DNA of 64,000 nt from Bimuria novae-zelandiae CBS 107.79 (Eukaryota; Ascomycota; Dothideomycetes; Pleosporales; Didymosphaeriaceae). Every line of letters begins with the position of its first letter. Positions within the stretch are counted from its first letter, which is position 1. Shown in pieces: positions 34,801 through 46,417 of this stretch. The translations under genes were made by a program, and so were the position numbers. The notes under the pieces are model-generated. The model saw only the letters and a list, made by a program, of their open reading frames with translations. It was not told where the DNA came from and did not search any database. The DNA is taken from the NCBI GenBank assembly GCA_010015655.1, contig ML976667.1, forward strand, positions 1,067,387 through 1,131,386, in the 5' to 3' direction.

Positions 34801-36500
34801 GTAGCATTCTATAGTCATGTCCTAACTAGATCTAAACTAAACTAGGAGATCTATAATAAGGAATTATTTACTATTATTACTACCTTTATTAAGTGGCGCG
34901 CAGAACTCGCTTCTACTTAAATTATAATTTAAGTTCTTTAGATTATTAATCCTTAAAATACTTTATAACTACTAAGGTTCTTAATACTTATTAAGTTTAC
35001 TAGTATAAAATGCTATCCTTATTTTACTTCTAGATTAAATACACGCTAAGTAAAAGTAACGCTAAAGCTAATATCTTAAGTTAATAAGAATAAAATCTTA
35101 TAAATGTTAGGGCTATTTAAAATAATAATTATAGCTAAGTATTCTTAATGCCCTATTAACTTAACTCCTAAATTAACTCCGACCTAGTCTAGACCTATAT
35201 TAAAAAGTTTAATAGCGAAGTCGACGTGTTGGCCTTATTAACTAATAAAGATATTATAAGTCTAGATTCTTATTAACTTATTAAAGCCTTGCTATAGGAG
35301 AACCGCCTTAGATTTATTATAAAACGCTAATCCCTACTAGAGAAATATTAGATTTAAAATAGTCTTATTTTATATAATGACAGACTGTGCGTCCCTTCCG
35401 AATCTATTCTATATACCCGCCTTATCTAGGAAATCTATAATTAGAAGTCAACGGCTTATCTAGGTTATATAAAAACCTACCAGTTACTCTCTCGAAAGTA
35501 CTACTAGAAGGGAATAGAAGCTATCTGTAAGCAGTATATATAAAAATATATTCCCTACTAACGTATATACCTAAGGTAGACCCCTACTCTAGAGTTTTTG
35601 CATCTGTTACCTATCCCTAATAGGTCTATATAATATCTATGCATTAACTTTAAGGAATTTCCTAAGAATAAGGCTAGATATAATTAGATTATAGTAGTTA
35701 TTAATTATTTATCTAAACAAGTAGTATTTATTTCTTGCTATAAATTAATTAATACTTATAAAATAGCTAACTTATTCGTATAATAGGTGTACTAATTTAG
35801 ATATACTCTAAAGTCTATTATCTCTAATTAAGGTCCTTAGTTTATTTTTATATTCTAATTAGAGTTTTATTAAATTATAGGCGTTAAAGTGAAGCTATCT
35901 ACCGCGTACTATAAAAAGACAAATAGCTAGACAGAAATTATAAATAAGTATATTAACTAGAGGCTACGCCCCTTCGTATCCTACTATTAGGATAACTAGA
36001 GTTTACTTCTACCCCTAATCGATCGAGCGCAGGTTACCCTACCCTATTTAGTTATTAGCATGTCACCTTACTAGATCCTGTATAGCTCTAAACCTTATTA
36101 AAGTTAGGGTTAGAATTCTACCTTATTTACTAAGCCCTAGGATTATATAAATATTAAAAAAACTTAATTACTAGCTAAATAAATGCATACTACTTAGTAG
36201 CTAGTAAAAGAAAATATAAAATAAGTATAAAACTAAATATAATCTATAATTAATTAACACCGTTGCCTAGTAAACTAAGAAGTTAGTAATATAGTCTACC
36301 TAGACACTTATAACCTTATAGTGTTAAAACCTAGCTAAAAGCTATCTAACAAGTAGGAGGGCCCTTTTAAAGTAATAAAATAAGTTAGTTACTTATATAG
36401 ACTTAAACTTCCTTTAGGGTCCTAAATTTATAATATCTTTACTTTAAATTTCCTTTATAAAAATCCTTAAGACCTATTACTAAAATAAAAAGCTTTAAAA
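31900..36500 (+). pseudogene. Gypsy-2 gag-pol relic
   Basis: Gag knuckle at about 32700-32744 (YNYKKLKYFIRNCP, where Cys became Tyr). Reverse transcriptase at about 33850-34700: SLEELEAIKKYVLEYFKRN, YLDNILIYS at 34288-34314 (one catalytic Asp now Asn), YLGYILTNTGIEVDPAKVEA and FIKDFSRIAKP. RNase H start ETDALDRVI. Integrase core at about 35640 (INFKEFPKNKARYN) and VKVKLSTAYY, then RLRPFVSYY and DRAQVTLPYLVISMSPY. All frames are full of TAG/TAA. Confidence 0.85.
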
Positions 36501-36904
36501 CTATTAAGTATCCCTATTCATAAAGTAGAAGAATAGGAAGTTAAAGAGATTTTAGCTAATAAGCTATCTTAAAATACCCTTAAATATAGAGTTAAGTAGG
36601 TAGGATATAACTTAGATCTAGTATAGTATCTTATATTAAACTTTATAAAAGCCTCTTATAAGTTAAAATAATTTTATAATAAGTATCTAAATCGCTCTAG
36701 ATCTCTAAAAGTATTAAGTTAGTAAATTTACTTATAAAAGTAAGGAATAAAGCAGTAGGCTTAAAAGTTTTAAATTTTAATAGTATAAGAAAGAAAAGAA
36801 AGAAAAATAAAAGAAATTTAATTTTACTCCTTATCTAAATTAAAGAGCTTAGGTAAAGTACTTTTAAAGATAGTAGGTGCCTTTCCCTTCCCCTTCCCCT
36901 TTTC

Positions 36905-37200
36905 CTTCCCCCGACCCCCCTCCGAAGCTGTCCTTATAGTATATAAAGATTATCTACTGCCTCCTCTACACGCTGTAGACAATCCTCTATCTGTATAGAA
37001 GCAAAATGCTGCGCGAGTAGCAATTTTATAAAAGTTAGCCTAGCCTTACCTGCCTAGGTAATCTATATAATTATGCCTAAGTCCTTTATAGCCTTATTAA
37101 GCATAAGTTAGAAGTTAGTAGCGTCCTCCTTACTACCCCCCTCTTAATCCTGTAAGGCCCTCTTAAAAGTCTAAAATTTAGACTTTATAAAGTTAGGTAC
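36905..37200 (-). pseudogene. Antisense ORF of Gypsy-2 near the 3' LTR
   Basis: A minus-strand frame with only a few RIP-type stops and coding-like composition: PNFIKSKF, stop, TFKRALQD, then GGSKEDATNF, LMLNKAIKDLGIII, ITQAGKARLTFIKLLLAQHF, QIEDCLQRVEEAVDNLYIL. A helical, Leu/Ala/Glu-rich protein is suggested. No family recognised. It lies between pol and the 3' LTR, pointing towards pol, as in Gypsy-1. Confidence 0.45.
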
Positions 37201-37840
37201 CTACCTAATCTATTATTAAAATAGACTAGAATTAGAATTACTATACTTATAAAGTTATACTTTTTATTTTAAGAGGTGTAATAGCTACATTTTTTAAAAG
37301 ATAGCTTAAGAAACTTATAGTTAGGCACGTTATTATAACTAAACGTACGCACACAGCGTAGATAGATAACTTAGTATACTTTTAAAAGTACTTTAGGAGG
37401 AGCGTAAATAAGTATTATAAACTAAAATAGTTATTAGTAGCACGAATACCTTTAAGATAGTCTTAAATATTTACTAAAGTTAAATTATTATAGGTTAATA
37501 AAGAAAGAACTAAGTTTTTAAAATCTACCTTTTTATACCTTACTAATTATAGCTTTATTTATTTATAAAAAAGAGTAACCCCTTATCTATAAATACTTAT
37601 AAAATTATATTATATAGGGATGTAACATAATTATATAGCTACTTTAAATATAGTCCTATTTAGATAGCTACGCGCATAACTAGCAAAATAAGATAAATAA
37701 AAATTAACTAATTAATAGAGTTATAATTACTATTATAACGTTACTAACTATGCTAGTTGCTAGAAATAGTAAAAACGTATAAAATAATTTATATATAGCA
37801 TAAATAAGGGACTATTTATAAGTTATAAAAGAGGGGATAG

Positions 37841-38226
37841 TATAATAAGAATAATTACTTATTAATACAAAAACCTTTAGCTAGTTAAAATAAAATTTAA
37901 GATTATCTAAAAACTAATACTTATCTATATTAGACTAATTTTAGATCTATTAGACTAATAGGGAACTACGGAACTAATTTAGACCTACTTTAGATCTATT
38001 AGACTAACGGTTAACCTATAGTAGATATGTGCTAGCTAGCTATCTAAAAAGAGGTATATTTAGAGGAGCTTAAGGCCTTTATAGTTTAGTACCTTTTTTA
38101 TATTTTTTTATACTAGGCCTATAGGCACTTAATTTATTTAAGACTACTTTTATATACACGCACTCCTATATGCCTCTGCGAGGAGATACGCTAATATTAA
38201 TTCTTTAAGTAATCTACGCCGATACA
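37841..38226 (+). repeat. 3' LTR of Gypsy-2, fully RIP-mutated
   Basis: Aligns end to end with 31010-31395. Ends CCGATACA, followed by AGTAG. Confidence 0.85.
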
Positions 38227-38551
38227 AGTAGCTAATTAAGACGTAAAATTTTATATTATAAATCTTATAAGTAGTAGGCGTTGCTTAGTAAGCTCTTTTA
38301 TATATTTTATAAACTTAGCTTTTTAGTGTAGGCTAAATATATACTACTTAAAATTTTTAGTAACGTATAAGCCCTACACGTATTAATATTAATATAATAA
38401 AATTATATAATAAACGCTATATATTTTTACTACTTTTAAATATTTAAATTTTTTACTTAAAGCTAGACTATTAATGTATGCAATTGCTTCGTTAATAGCT
38501 AGCATAGTGGTGGAGTTATGTAATGTGGAAGATATGTGCAAAATGGCTGGG

Positions 38552-38577
38552 GTCGGACGTTGCGCGCACAGACACGG
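38552..38577 (-). repeat. Right terminal inverted repeat of the pogo element
   Basis: On the minus strand it begins CCGTGTCTGTGCGCGCAACG, next to TA at 38578-38579. The transposase start codon lies 72 bp inside. Confidence 0.85.
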
Positions 38578-38839
38578 TAGGTTCGTGTCCGCGCTAATTC
38601 GCTTGGCGACACATCCCCCAATACCAAGCGATCTATGCCGCCCCAAGACGCCTCGCCCCAACTACTCGTGCGAAGGAGCGAGCCATTTTCCGAATGAGGT
38701 GTTCTAATCGTAGCGCGTTCAATTGCTTACGTCCCGTCCCACCGGGCATACTACAGCTGGGAACATGATTCCTAACCTCCTACCCTCACTTCTCTCCCCA
38801 TCCTCATGAAATTCAAGGTTCCTTCCAAAAGCTCTCACG

Positions 38840-40434
38840 ATGCAGCAGCTCTACCTTATCATTGGCTCCATCCTAGCCTGCCATGTCTCTTACCTCTTCA
38901 TTCGCCGGCGCATCCGCGTGAGAAGTCTGCCCCCAAAGTTCTGGACCTGGGACCCTATCATGAACTTTGACTGGATCATCCCTACAGTAATGGACGCGCG
39001 GAAGCAGCTTACCTATTTGGAGAAATACGGCGACACTTACAGGCTCCCCAAACTTACTAATCCCATGACGACTATCGTCACGCGCAACCCGGAGAACGTG
39101 CACGCGATCAATACGGGAAAAGAATGGGGCATCGAGTTTCGCAAACCGGGCATGGGTGAGATGTTGGGGATGGGGTTCCTCTGCGCGGATGATGCGGAGT
39201 GGATGCGGAGTAGAAAGATGCTGAGGCCGGCTTTTAACAGGCCGAATATTGATAATTTTGAGGTACTGGAGGGGGTTGCGGATGGACTCGTGAGGAAGAT
39301 TGAAGAAGCGGATGGGAAGGTGGAGATGGGAGCGTTGCTCTACGATGCTGTAAGTGTTTGATGGATGTATTTTTTTTTTGCTACCAGCGATGCTGAACGG
39401 AAGTTGTGATGCGAATCGTCACGTCAGATTCCTAACGCGGACGCGTTTTTGTTGCTGAGCAAGTTTGATGAACATGCAGAATAGTACGAAAGCTGCTAAT
39501 ACGTGCACAGCTTATGCATTCTTCTATGCATTTCATCTTGGGCATCGATTCCACCAAGAAGAACGATGGAAGACCCATGGATGCACAAACCTTCAATAAG
39601 TTATGGCAAGAGGGTGTCTTAGGGATGGGTATCCGGCTTCTATTCGGAAGGTCTGTATCGAGATTGCTGCTCCCCAGCGCCCGTTATACCTACGTATGCA
39701 ACCAACTCCACAGCTTCATCGACTTCGCCATCGAGCGGCAAGAGAAACACCTCCCCTCAGACCGAAAAACTTCCCCCATGGCCGAAATCGTCACTCCGCA
39801 AGCCAAGGACCGCGCCGATGCCCGCGCCCAACTCATGCAAACAATGCTCGCATCCCAAGACACCACCGGCGTCCTCACCTGCAACGCAATTCAGCTCCTC
39901 TCCTCCCGGCCCGACATCTGGGCCCAGCTCCGCGCAGAAGTCTCCGCTGCGGGCGCCGAACTCTTCACCTGGGAACGCCTCCGCGCTAACCCCACTATCC
40001 AAAACATCCTCTCTGAGACGCTCCGTTTACGTCCGGTGTTCCCGCAATTCGGCCGTTTAGCCCTCCGCGACACCGTTCTGCCTTCCGGTGGCGGTCCTAG
40101 CCACGATCAGCCATTTCCCATTCCTAAGGGGACGTTCGCCATCACAAGTACATGGGGCATCCATCTCAGCAAGGAGATCTATGGGCCTGATGCGGACGAG
40201 TGGAAGCCAGAGAGGTGGGACAGTGTGAAGCCGAGTAGCAAGGAATTTGCGGCTTTTGGGCAGGGGCCTCGAGCGTGTCTGGGGAAGGACAAGGCTTTAG
40301 CGGAGGCAGCGTATTTACTAATGAGGCTTGTGAAGAGGTTTGAGGGGGTGGGGGATGTGACGAGGGAGTGGAAACCGGATTCCACGTTCAGTATGAAGAA
40401 TAGCAAGGGGTACAAGGTTGCGTTTAAGATCTAG
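38840..40434 (+). CDS. Cytochrome P450, CYP52-clan, 477 aa
   Basis: Haem monooxygenase anchored in the ER by an N-terminal membrane helix (LYLIIGSILACHVSYLF). Exons 38840-39349 and 39511-40434 join in frame (LLYDA/LMHSSMHFILG) over a 161-nt intron with a CTAAT branch-like site. Motifs: EWMRSRKMLRPAF (C-helix), the I-helix oxygen site LASQDTT, ETLR (ExxR), LRDTVLPSGGGPS typical of the CYP52/CYP63 group, PERW, and the haem loop FGQGPRACLG. The length is at the short end for the family. CYP52 enzymes hydroxylate alkanes and fatty acids; the actual substrate is unknown. The start lies 263 bp from the edge of AT block 1, yet the gene is intact. An MFS transporter follows on the same strand. Confidence 0.88.
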
Positions 40435-41047
40435 GTTGGCGGATAGGCAAGACGGCGCTGGGGGATCAGGCGTGCTTCTGGCGATGTGAGAAGGATGATG
40501 CGATCCAGGTATGACTTGAATTCGCGGCCAGTTGTCTTCCTCGGCGGTTAATGGTAGCGTGATACTCTAAGATAAGTAATACAACCGCCAACCGTACTTT
40601 GTTGACTTGGTCGTGTACAGCCGATCTCGGATTGACCCATAGTGCGTAACAGGACACCCGTGGAGAAGCAAACTGCAGAGCCATGGATCCATAGGTTATT
40701 CTTTGTTTTCGATGGCGACATAGCAATGATGATCGTGTTGAGGCCCAGCGTGTCACCACAACTCCATCCGAGCCGTGGAATGTATCGTCGCACACGACTC
40801 CACATGCAACATGTGCGACAGCAGAAGAAAGAAACGGATCATCAGAGCCAACGGATGAATTATCCATATCAGCCGAATGCCCGGTCGCGGGTAGATCACG
40901 GATAGATCCCGTGCAGCCCGGTGTTGCACTCGCACCGCGGGTCGTAGCCCTGTAGACGTCACACGCATTCCGGAAGCGTATATATACAAAAAATAAGGGT
41001 TCTCATCCACGAATTTACCTCCTTCAAGCCATCGTATCAAAGTCGCC
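40435..41047. other. Intergenic between P450 and MFS genes
   Basis: Holds the 3' side of the P450 and the promoter of the transporter (TATA-like ATATATACAAAA at about 40978). A 133-codon minus-strand frame (40466-40867) has no recognisable domain. Confidence 0.45.
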
Positions 41048-42698
41048 ATGCTCCGACCCGACATGTCTGCCACTGACACGAGTTCAGATCCCCTCCCAAA
41101 AGGAAAGCGATACTCCAAAAACGAAGAGCTGGGCTGGCCCAGCTTGAACGCTAGCTTCCACCTCGATGCAGACATCGAAGAGGAGGCATCTGAGGGTGGG
41201 CTACGTGCATGGTTCACGGTCGTCGGATCCTCATTGGTGTATTTCGCGACATTCGGCATCATCAACAGCTTTGGCTTCTTCCAGGACTATTATGAGCATG
41301 CCTATCTCCAAGGGGTGCCTGCAACGACGATATCGTTCGTGGGAACGCTACAGATTACGCTTATGAATGTGTTTGCTGCACCGGCTGGGGCGTTGTTTGA
41401 TTGTTATGGACTCGATGTTCGATCCCCTTATTTCGTACCCAAAAGTCTTGCTAAATCATTGTAGGCGTTGTATGTGTTTTCCGGCATATGCAGCTCGGGA
41501 GCACTGCTTGGCCTCTCCTTCACCCAGTCGGGTTCCCTCTGGCAGATCTTCCTCGTCCAAGGCGTCCTCATCGGCATCGCGAATGCCTTCGGTTCGCAGC
41601 CCGCGCTCGTGGTGGTAGGCCAGCATTTCGTCCGCCGTAGGGCACTTGTCATGGGGCTTGTGGCGGCTGCGGGAAGTGTCGGGGGCGTCTGCTTCCCTAT
41701 CATCTTTTCAAAATTGGCCGCATTGCATTCAGTCGGATATGCATGGTCGTTGAGAATCGTTGCTGGCATCATCGCGTACGCATTTTTTTTTTTTCGAATG
41801 ACCCTTTGACAATCTCTTGCTGACAGAATGCAGGCTCTGCTATGCGACTGCGACCTTGATATCGTTTACAAACATGCCGAAACAACGTCTCTGCTCAGCC
41901 AAAACGCTTTTCGACATCCAGGGCTTCGCAGATCGCCGATACTCGGTACTTGCTATCGGCGCGTTTATAGCAATGCTAGGCCAGTTCGTGCCCTATTACT
42001 ACATAAGTACCTGCTTTCTGTCCGATCCGTGAGCTGAAGTATCTCTAACAATGGCATACCAGGTACATATATGCAAGCCACGAACCCCACCTCTCCAGCC
42101 AAAGACTATCTTTTGCCCTTGATGAACGCATCTAGCTTCATCGGCCGCATCCTGTACGTGCCTTCCCTCCTCTCCGCTCGTCTCGTTAGTACTACCTAGA
42201 CTTACACGTCGCAGAGGCAGTCTCGCAGCCGACGCCGCCGGTCCCGCTAACACCGTCTCCCCGATGACCATCCTCTCCGGCTTGCTCTGTCTCGGTACCT
42301 GGGCGGTAACATCCTCAGTCTCTGTAATCATCTGCTTCGTGTCGCTTTTTGGATTCTGCAGCGGCGTCTTTATCGCTGTGCTACCGGTTATCGTTGCGCA
42401 GATTACACCAGATGCCAATCTCGGTGGGAGAGTCGGCGCGTTCTACAGTATTTGTGCGGTAGCGCAGTTGGTTGGGAGTCCGATCGGTGGCGCGTTGATA
42501 AGAAAGAGCAAGACTGTGGGGGGCGAGGGCAGTGCAGACAGGTTTCTGGGGTTGATCATGTTTGCGGTATGTGACTGGAAAAGCAAGATGATTGTGTGGG
42601 TTTGCTGACGCGTACAGGGTGCGACGCTCCTGGTGGGAGGTGTCGTGATTCTGGTCAGTAGATTGCTGCATGATCGGCACTGGCGTGTGAGGTATTGA
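41048..42698 (+). CDS. MFS transporter, monocarboxylate-transporter-like, 458 aa
   Basis: Plasma-membrane carrier of the MCT-like branch of the major facilitator superfamily. Six exons: 41048-41416, 41465-41775, 41834-42006, 42063-42153, 42215-42566 and 42618-42698, joining in frame. The start matches the family: EGGLRAWFTVVGSSLVYFATFG, FGFFQDYYE, then GTLQITLMNVFAAPAGALFDCYG, LYVFSGICSSGALLGLSFT, GLVAAAGSVGGVCFPIIF, and in the second half FIGRILGSLAAD and GRVGAFYSICAVAQLVGSPIGGAL. About 12 membrane segments are expected. The first intron has a weak donor (GTTCGA). The substrate is unknown; the P450 neighbour hints at export or uptake of a related compound, as inference only. Confidence 0.87.
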
Positions 42699-43169
42699 TG
42701 TGGAATTCGAGACGAGGGATCTTTGAAGGAGTATTGCTAGTGTTACGTCGTTCTGCGTTGTGAGATTAAATATTGACGCGTAATGGCTGTACCTGCCAAC
42801 TTGACGACGCATGGTATCTCTGAAGTTTGCGCTACATGCGTCTTTCCTTACTCTTATAAGTGTTGAGTGATGAGCGCGAAGTATGCGGACGTACATGAAG
42901 AAGCCGGAGGTTAGTCGTGGTGTAGTTACTCCTCGCCTTTGAGACATTGAACCTTGGAAAAGAAAGTACCACGTGATTTCGCGCTCTGACCATGCTACTT
43001 CCAGACTAGTGTCTCTTGAGATGACGCGTTTCCAGTGTCAGCCTTACGTGCTCAACCAAGTCGCCATACAATCTTCTCCACGACCGCCACTTGTGTTTTT
43101 GGTCCCGCTTTCGTTGATGTGTTTCGAACGACGCACTCTTGTGTGATCGACATATTCCGCCAACCGGTC
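42699..43169. other. Intergenic, RecQ promoter side
   Basis: The frame of RecQ is open upstream to 43035, but the protein-like sequence starts at 43170, so 42960-43169 is probably leader. Nothing else seen. Confidence 0.4.
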
Positions 43170-45523
43170 ATGACAGCCACGCAACGAAAAGAGATCGACC
43201 TCGCGTTCGCCAGTGACCACGAACTGCACAAACGTGTAAACGCTGCTATTACTCAAAATCCTGACCTGAGCTCGCTTTTTGGCGATGTAGTGACGCATTT
43301 TCGCAAGCAGGATTCTCAGCCCACCAATACGTCCTTTGAAGCGGAGGATGATGAATTTGGCGCATCGTTCGACGACGAGGCGGACTTTCTCGCAGCCACG
43401 GAGGCTGTCGAGAACGGCAAGCGACCGCGCGACGAGGATGACGGTGCGCTTTCACTCAGCAAGCGTGCAAAGACTAATGCATCGCGATCAGTTGCGCTGT
43501 CGAACAGGATTTTAAAAGAGCGATTTGGGCTGAATGGTTTTCGCCTCAAACAGGAAGCAGCAATTACCCGCATATTGGATGGAGGAAGTGCGGTCATTGT
43601 ATTTCCGACTGGCGGTGGCAAGAGTCTCTGCTACCAGGTATGCGCACCCCGGCGATTCGGTGTTTGCTCTAAAAGAAGTAGGTACCGGCAGTTGCCTTCA
43701 GGTACCAGGACGAAGCGATTGGGTCACGCAATGGTCAGATGAGCGGCATTACATTGGTCGTCTCGCCACTTATCGCGCTAATGAAAGATCAAGTCGACGG
43801 GCTGCTTCGCCGAGGTATCAAAGCAGCAGTCCTTAACTCTTCGCTTTCTCGAGACAAATATTTGGCTACCCAGCAAGACCTTAGGCAAGGACATCTCGAT
43901 CTTCTTTACTGCGCTCCAGAGCGTTTGAACAACGAGGGATTTGTAGCATCGCTAAAAGCCATACCCGGTGGTATACGCCTGCTCGCTGTTGATGAAGCGC
44001 ACTGTATCTCCGAATGGGGTCACTCATTTCGACCCGACTATCTCAAAATTGCCCGTTTCGCAAAGGAGGCTAGTGTTGAAAGAGTTGCATGCCTGACGGC
44101 TACAGCAACACCCAAGGTCGCTCGAGATATCTGCTCGGCTTTTTCCATTCCGACAGAAGGCTTGTTCACTACGACAGTCTACCGCCCAAATTTGAGACTG
44201 CTGGCCCAGTCGAACCCGAAGCAAGCCGACAATGTCTCTAAGCTTGTGGGGTTTCTACGCCAAAATCCGGGACCAACGATCGTGTATACCACGCTTCAGA
44301 AAGGCGCTGAGGAGTTGGCAGAAGAGTTGAAGAGCCGCAACTTTTCCGCCAAGGCATTCCACGCCGGTATGGACACTGATGTCAAGATGCGGACGCAAGA
44401 CGCTTTCTTCGCAAGCGACAACATGATCGTGGTGGCAACGATCGCGTTTGGCATGGGTATCGATAAGCCAAATATACGAAACATTGTTCACTTCGACATC
44501 CCAGATAGCATCGAATCGTGCAGTCAGCAGGTCGGTCGCGCTGGCCGAGATGGTCTTTCAAGCGTGTGTCTTTTCAACCTCTCCACCAAGGACTTCTATC
44601 TGCGAAACATCTTCACTTATGGCGACCGACCATCCCGCAGGTCGCTAAAGCTGCTGATGGAGGACATTTGCTCGAAGGAGCGCAAGCGGTTGAAGGTTGG
44701 AGAGACCTTCGCTATATCTGAGTACCACCAATCCAGAGATACGGATATCAAGTCTACGATGCTTAGCATCATTTATGCGCAGCTTGAGTTGCATTACGGA
44801 TTTATCCGGGCGGCCGGATCAAAATACACGGAGTACAAGTACAAAACGGATAACCCCGATGCGATTTCTCGCGATAGAGACCGGGCTGCGCAAGCAATTC
44901 TGAGAGGGTCAAACAAGAAGAAGCTATGGACTTACGTTCCAATTGAGATTATTGAAAAGTCTTCAGGTCTAACGCGCGAGGAACTTGTCCGCAAGATCGA
45001 CGAGTGGAATGAGCGGGGGATGATCACTGTACAGGCCACTGGCGTACAGCAAGTTTACCGTTTGGAAAAATTTCTCCCCGCCACCAAACAAGAAATCGAT
45101 CTCATCGTGAAGCAGCTCGACAAAACAATGGAGACACAGGAAAAACAGAATCTGGATCGTACGAAAGCCTTGATCAACCTCATCACTGACAAGAAATGTT
45201 TCTCTCGCGCACTTGCAACATACTTTGGTGAGACATCAGACAGGATCTCCGAGGAATGCGGCCATTGCACTTGGTGTGAGACTCATCAACAAGTGCTACT
45301 ACCCAACGAGCCACCGCAACCTCCGAATACCGCACTGGTGAAGCGAATACTGGATGAGGTATCAGCACGGGACGATCCGAGATACCTGGCTAAGATCGCG
45401 TTCGGTATCAAGAGTCCACGGATGGCTCAAGAGGGGATATACAGGAAAGCCGTGTTCGAATCGATGAATGTATGCGACTTCGAGGATCTGCTGAAAAGTT
45501 TTACCAAGGAATGTTTCATGTAA
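43170..45523 (+). CDS. RecQ-family DNA helicase, 769 aa
   Basis: 3'-5' DNA helicase for recombination and replication repair in the nucleus. Exons 43170-43637 and 43682-45523 with a 44-nt intron; the join CYQ/VPAVAFRYQDE restores the family sequence. Walker A PTGGGKS at residues 146-152, SPLIALMKDQVD (motif Ia), DEAH at 260-263 followed by CISEWGHSFRPDY, TATA motif III, and QQVGRAGRDG (motif VI) near residue 438. The RecQ zinc-binding cysteines include ECGHCTWC near residue 681. The N-terminal 115 residues are acidic and polar. No HRDC domain was seen at the end, so it is a short RecQ, closer to RECQL/RECQ1-type than to Sgs1/BLM. Start chosen at MTATQRKEID. Confidence 0.9.
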
Positions 45524-46417
45524 GCCAGCCGATAGTACAGCCTGTTGTGACTGCACACTCTTTCAGGGCTGATTTTGAAAAATGGATAATGGGTGTCGGA
45601 CGTCTGCACAAGCTTTTGCTCTGCCAGTTTAAATTCCACAAGATACATTGGGCCGTTATTTAAACAATCTATTCAGCCCATTATAAGGCTCCTGTACTTG
45701 GTCATTGCATCGTAGCGACGAGAATCGTGATGTCTCCATCAGCACTTCAAGTTCCCAAACTGCGACTATTTTCTCGGCTCCTTCGACTGCGTCCGCGTCA
45801 GCACAATGAAATCAGCATGCACACCTACAGTCACGTCGGATTCTATCCAGTCTTTCCTACCGGATCCAGCCCATCTACTTTGTCTCCCGTTCTTTCCACA
45901 AGCGCCTTTGAAGACTAACCAATCGCCTCGGAGCCACCATCGCTGAAGAGACGACGACCTTATCGGTATGTATCTCGGTGGCGCACGAACACCTGCACCC
46001 ACTGCATCCGAGGCGCCTTCGCCTACTCTGAATCCATTGTATGCAGCAGAGCGACCAAAACTCACACCTCGGGCGTTGGTAGATTGATATTCTCGCGAAA
46101 CTTTACAGTGTAGGAGCGTCCAAACGTCTTCTAGATAGTAAAATTGACAGGTCTTCTTTATGACCACACTGTACATTGGCCTGCAATAAAGATGGTGGTT
46201 GAATCATTTTTATTATTGTATTCTACCGTTATGTATGTAGGCCATATTCATCTGCGTCAATATCAAAGTGTATACCAAACTAAGAGCCAGCCCACGTCCC
46301 CCAGGAGCATGACATATGTGAGTTCTCTCCCCTGAATCGCAATATCCGAAGCAAGATGTCCCGTAGCAAGGTTGCTCTCGTCAGCTAGCTCAAGAACAGC
46401 CTATCTCTCCAAAGGAT
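45524..46417. other. Intergenic, no gene recognised
   Basis: 3' flanks of RecQ and of the small secreted protein gene. Short frames only (for example 45766-46176 minus), no domain. Confidence 0.45.

Larger units (their letters stand above)
31010..38226 (+). mobile_element. Gypsy-2: Ty3/Gypsy LTR retrotransposon, RIP-mutated
   Basis: A 7,217-bp element with 386-bp LTRs (31010-31395 and 37841-38226) flanked by AGTAG (31005-31009 and 38227-38231). The 5' LTR starts TGTAACAG; the 3' LTR starts TATAATAA, its RIP-changed form, after the purine tract AAAAGAGGGGATAG. It splits the N-terminal part of the pogo transposase. Confidence 0.87.
10063..38505 (-). pseudogene. Fot1/pogo transposase relic in five pieces
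   Basis: Coding relic read on the minus strand across 38505-38227, 31004-30846, 27184-26647, 17883-17006 and 10087-10063. Piece 1 (start at 38505) has the N-terminal helix-turn-helix, AINEAIAYINS, and KAKFIKYIKELTKQRL of the second DNA-binding helix set. Piece 2 continues with SK-(stop)-VTRFINYNKNKLIS. Piece 3 holds the DDE core: ETYNINKKDF (family YNMDEKGF, catalytic Asp lost to Asn), INNYSSYIIVDFIRF and LCLLDIVSFS. Piece 4 has LFKATSISLLNP, then the basic coiled tail KRRVLPLQQHKEY. The tail ends at TAG 10065-10063. Stops are nearly all TAG/TAA, as RIP produces. About 626 codons, but the Lys-coding A run near the piece 3/4 join makes the exact frame uncertain. Confidence 0.85.
9901..38577 (-). 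mobile_element. Fot1/pogo-type Tc1/mariner element broken into five pieces by four insertions
   Basis: Both ends carry a 26-bp inverted repeat (24 of 26 match, both differences transitions) flanked by TA (9899-9900 and 38578-38579), the target duplication of the Tc1/mariner superfamily. The element's own DNA is 38577-38227, 31004-30846, 27184-26647, 17883-17006 and 10087-9901. Each gap is an insertion flanked by a perfect 5-bp duplication: AGTAG, TTTAG, AGTAA and CCGCG. The five pieces add up to 2,113 bp, a normal Fot1-like length, and the transposase frame continues across each junction. The element is heavily C-to-T/G-to-A mutated and dead. This explains all of AT block 1. Confidence 0.88.
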
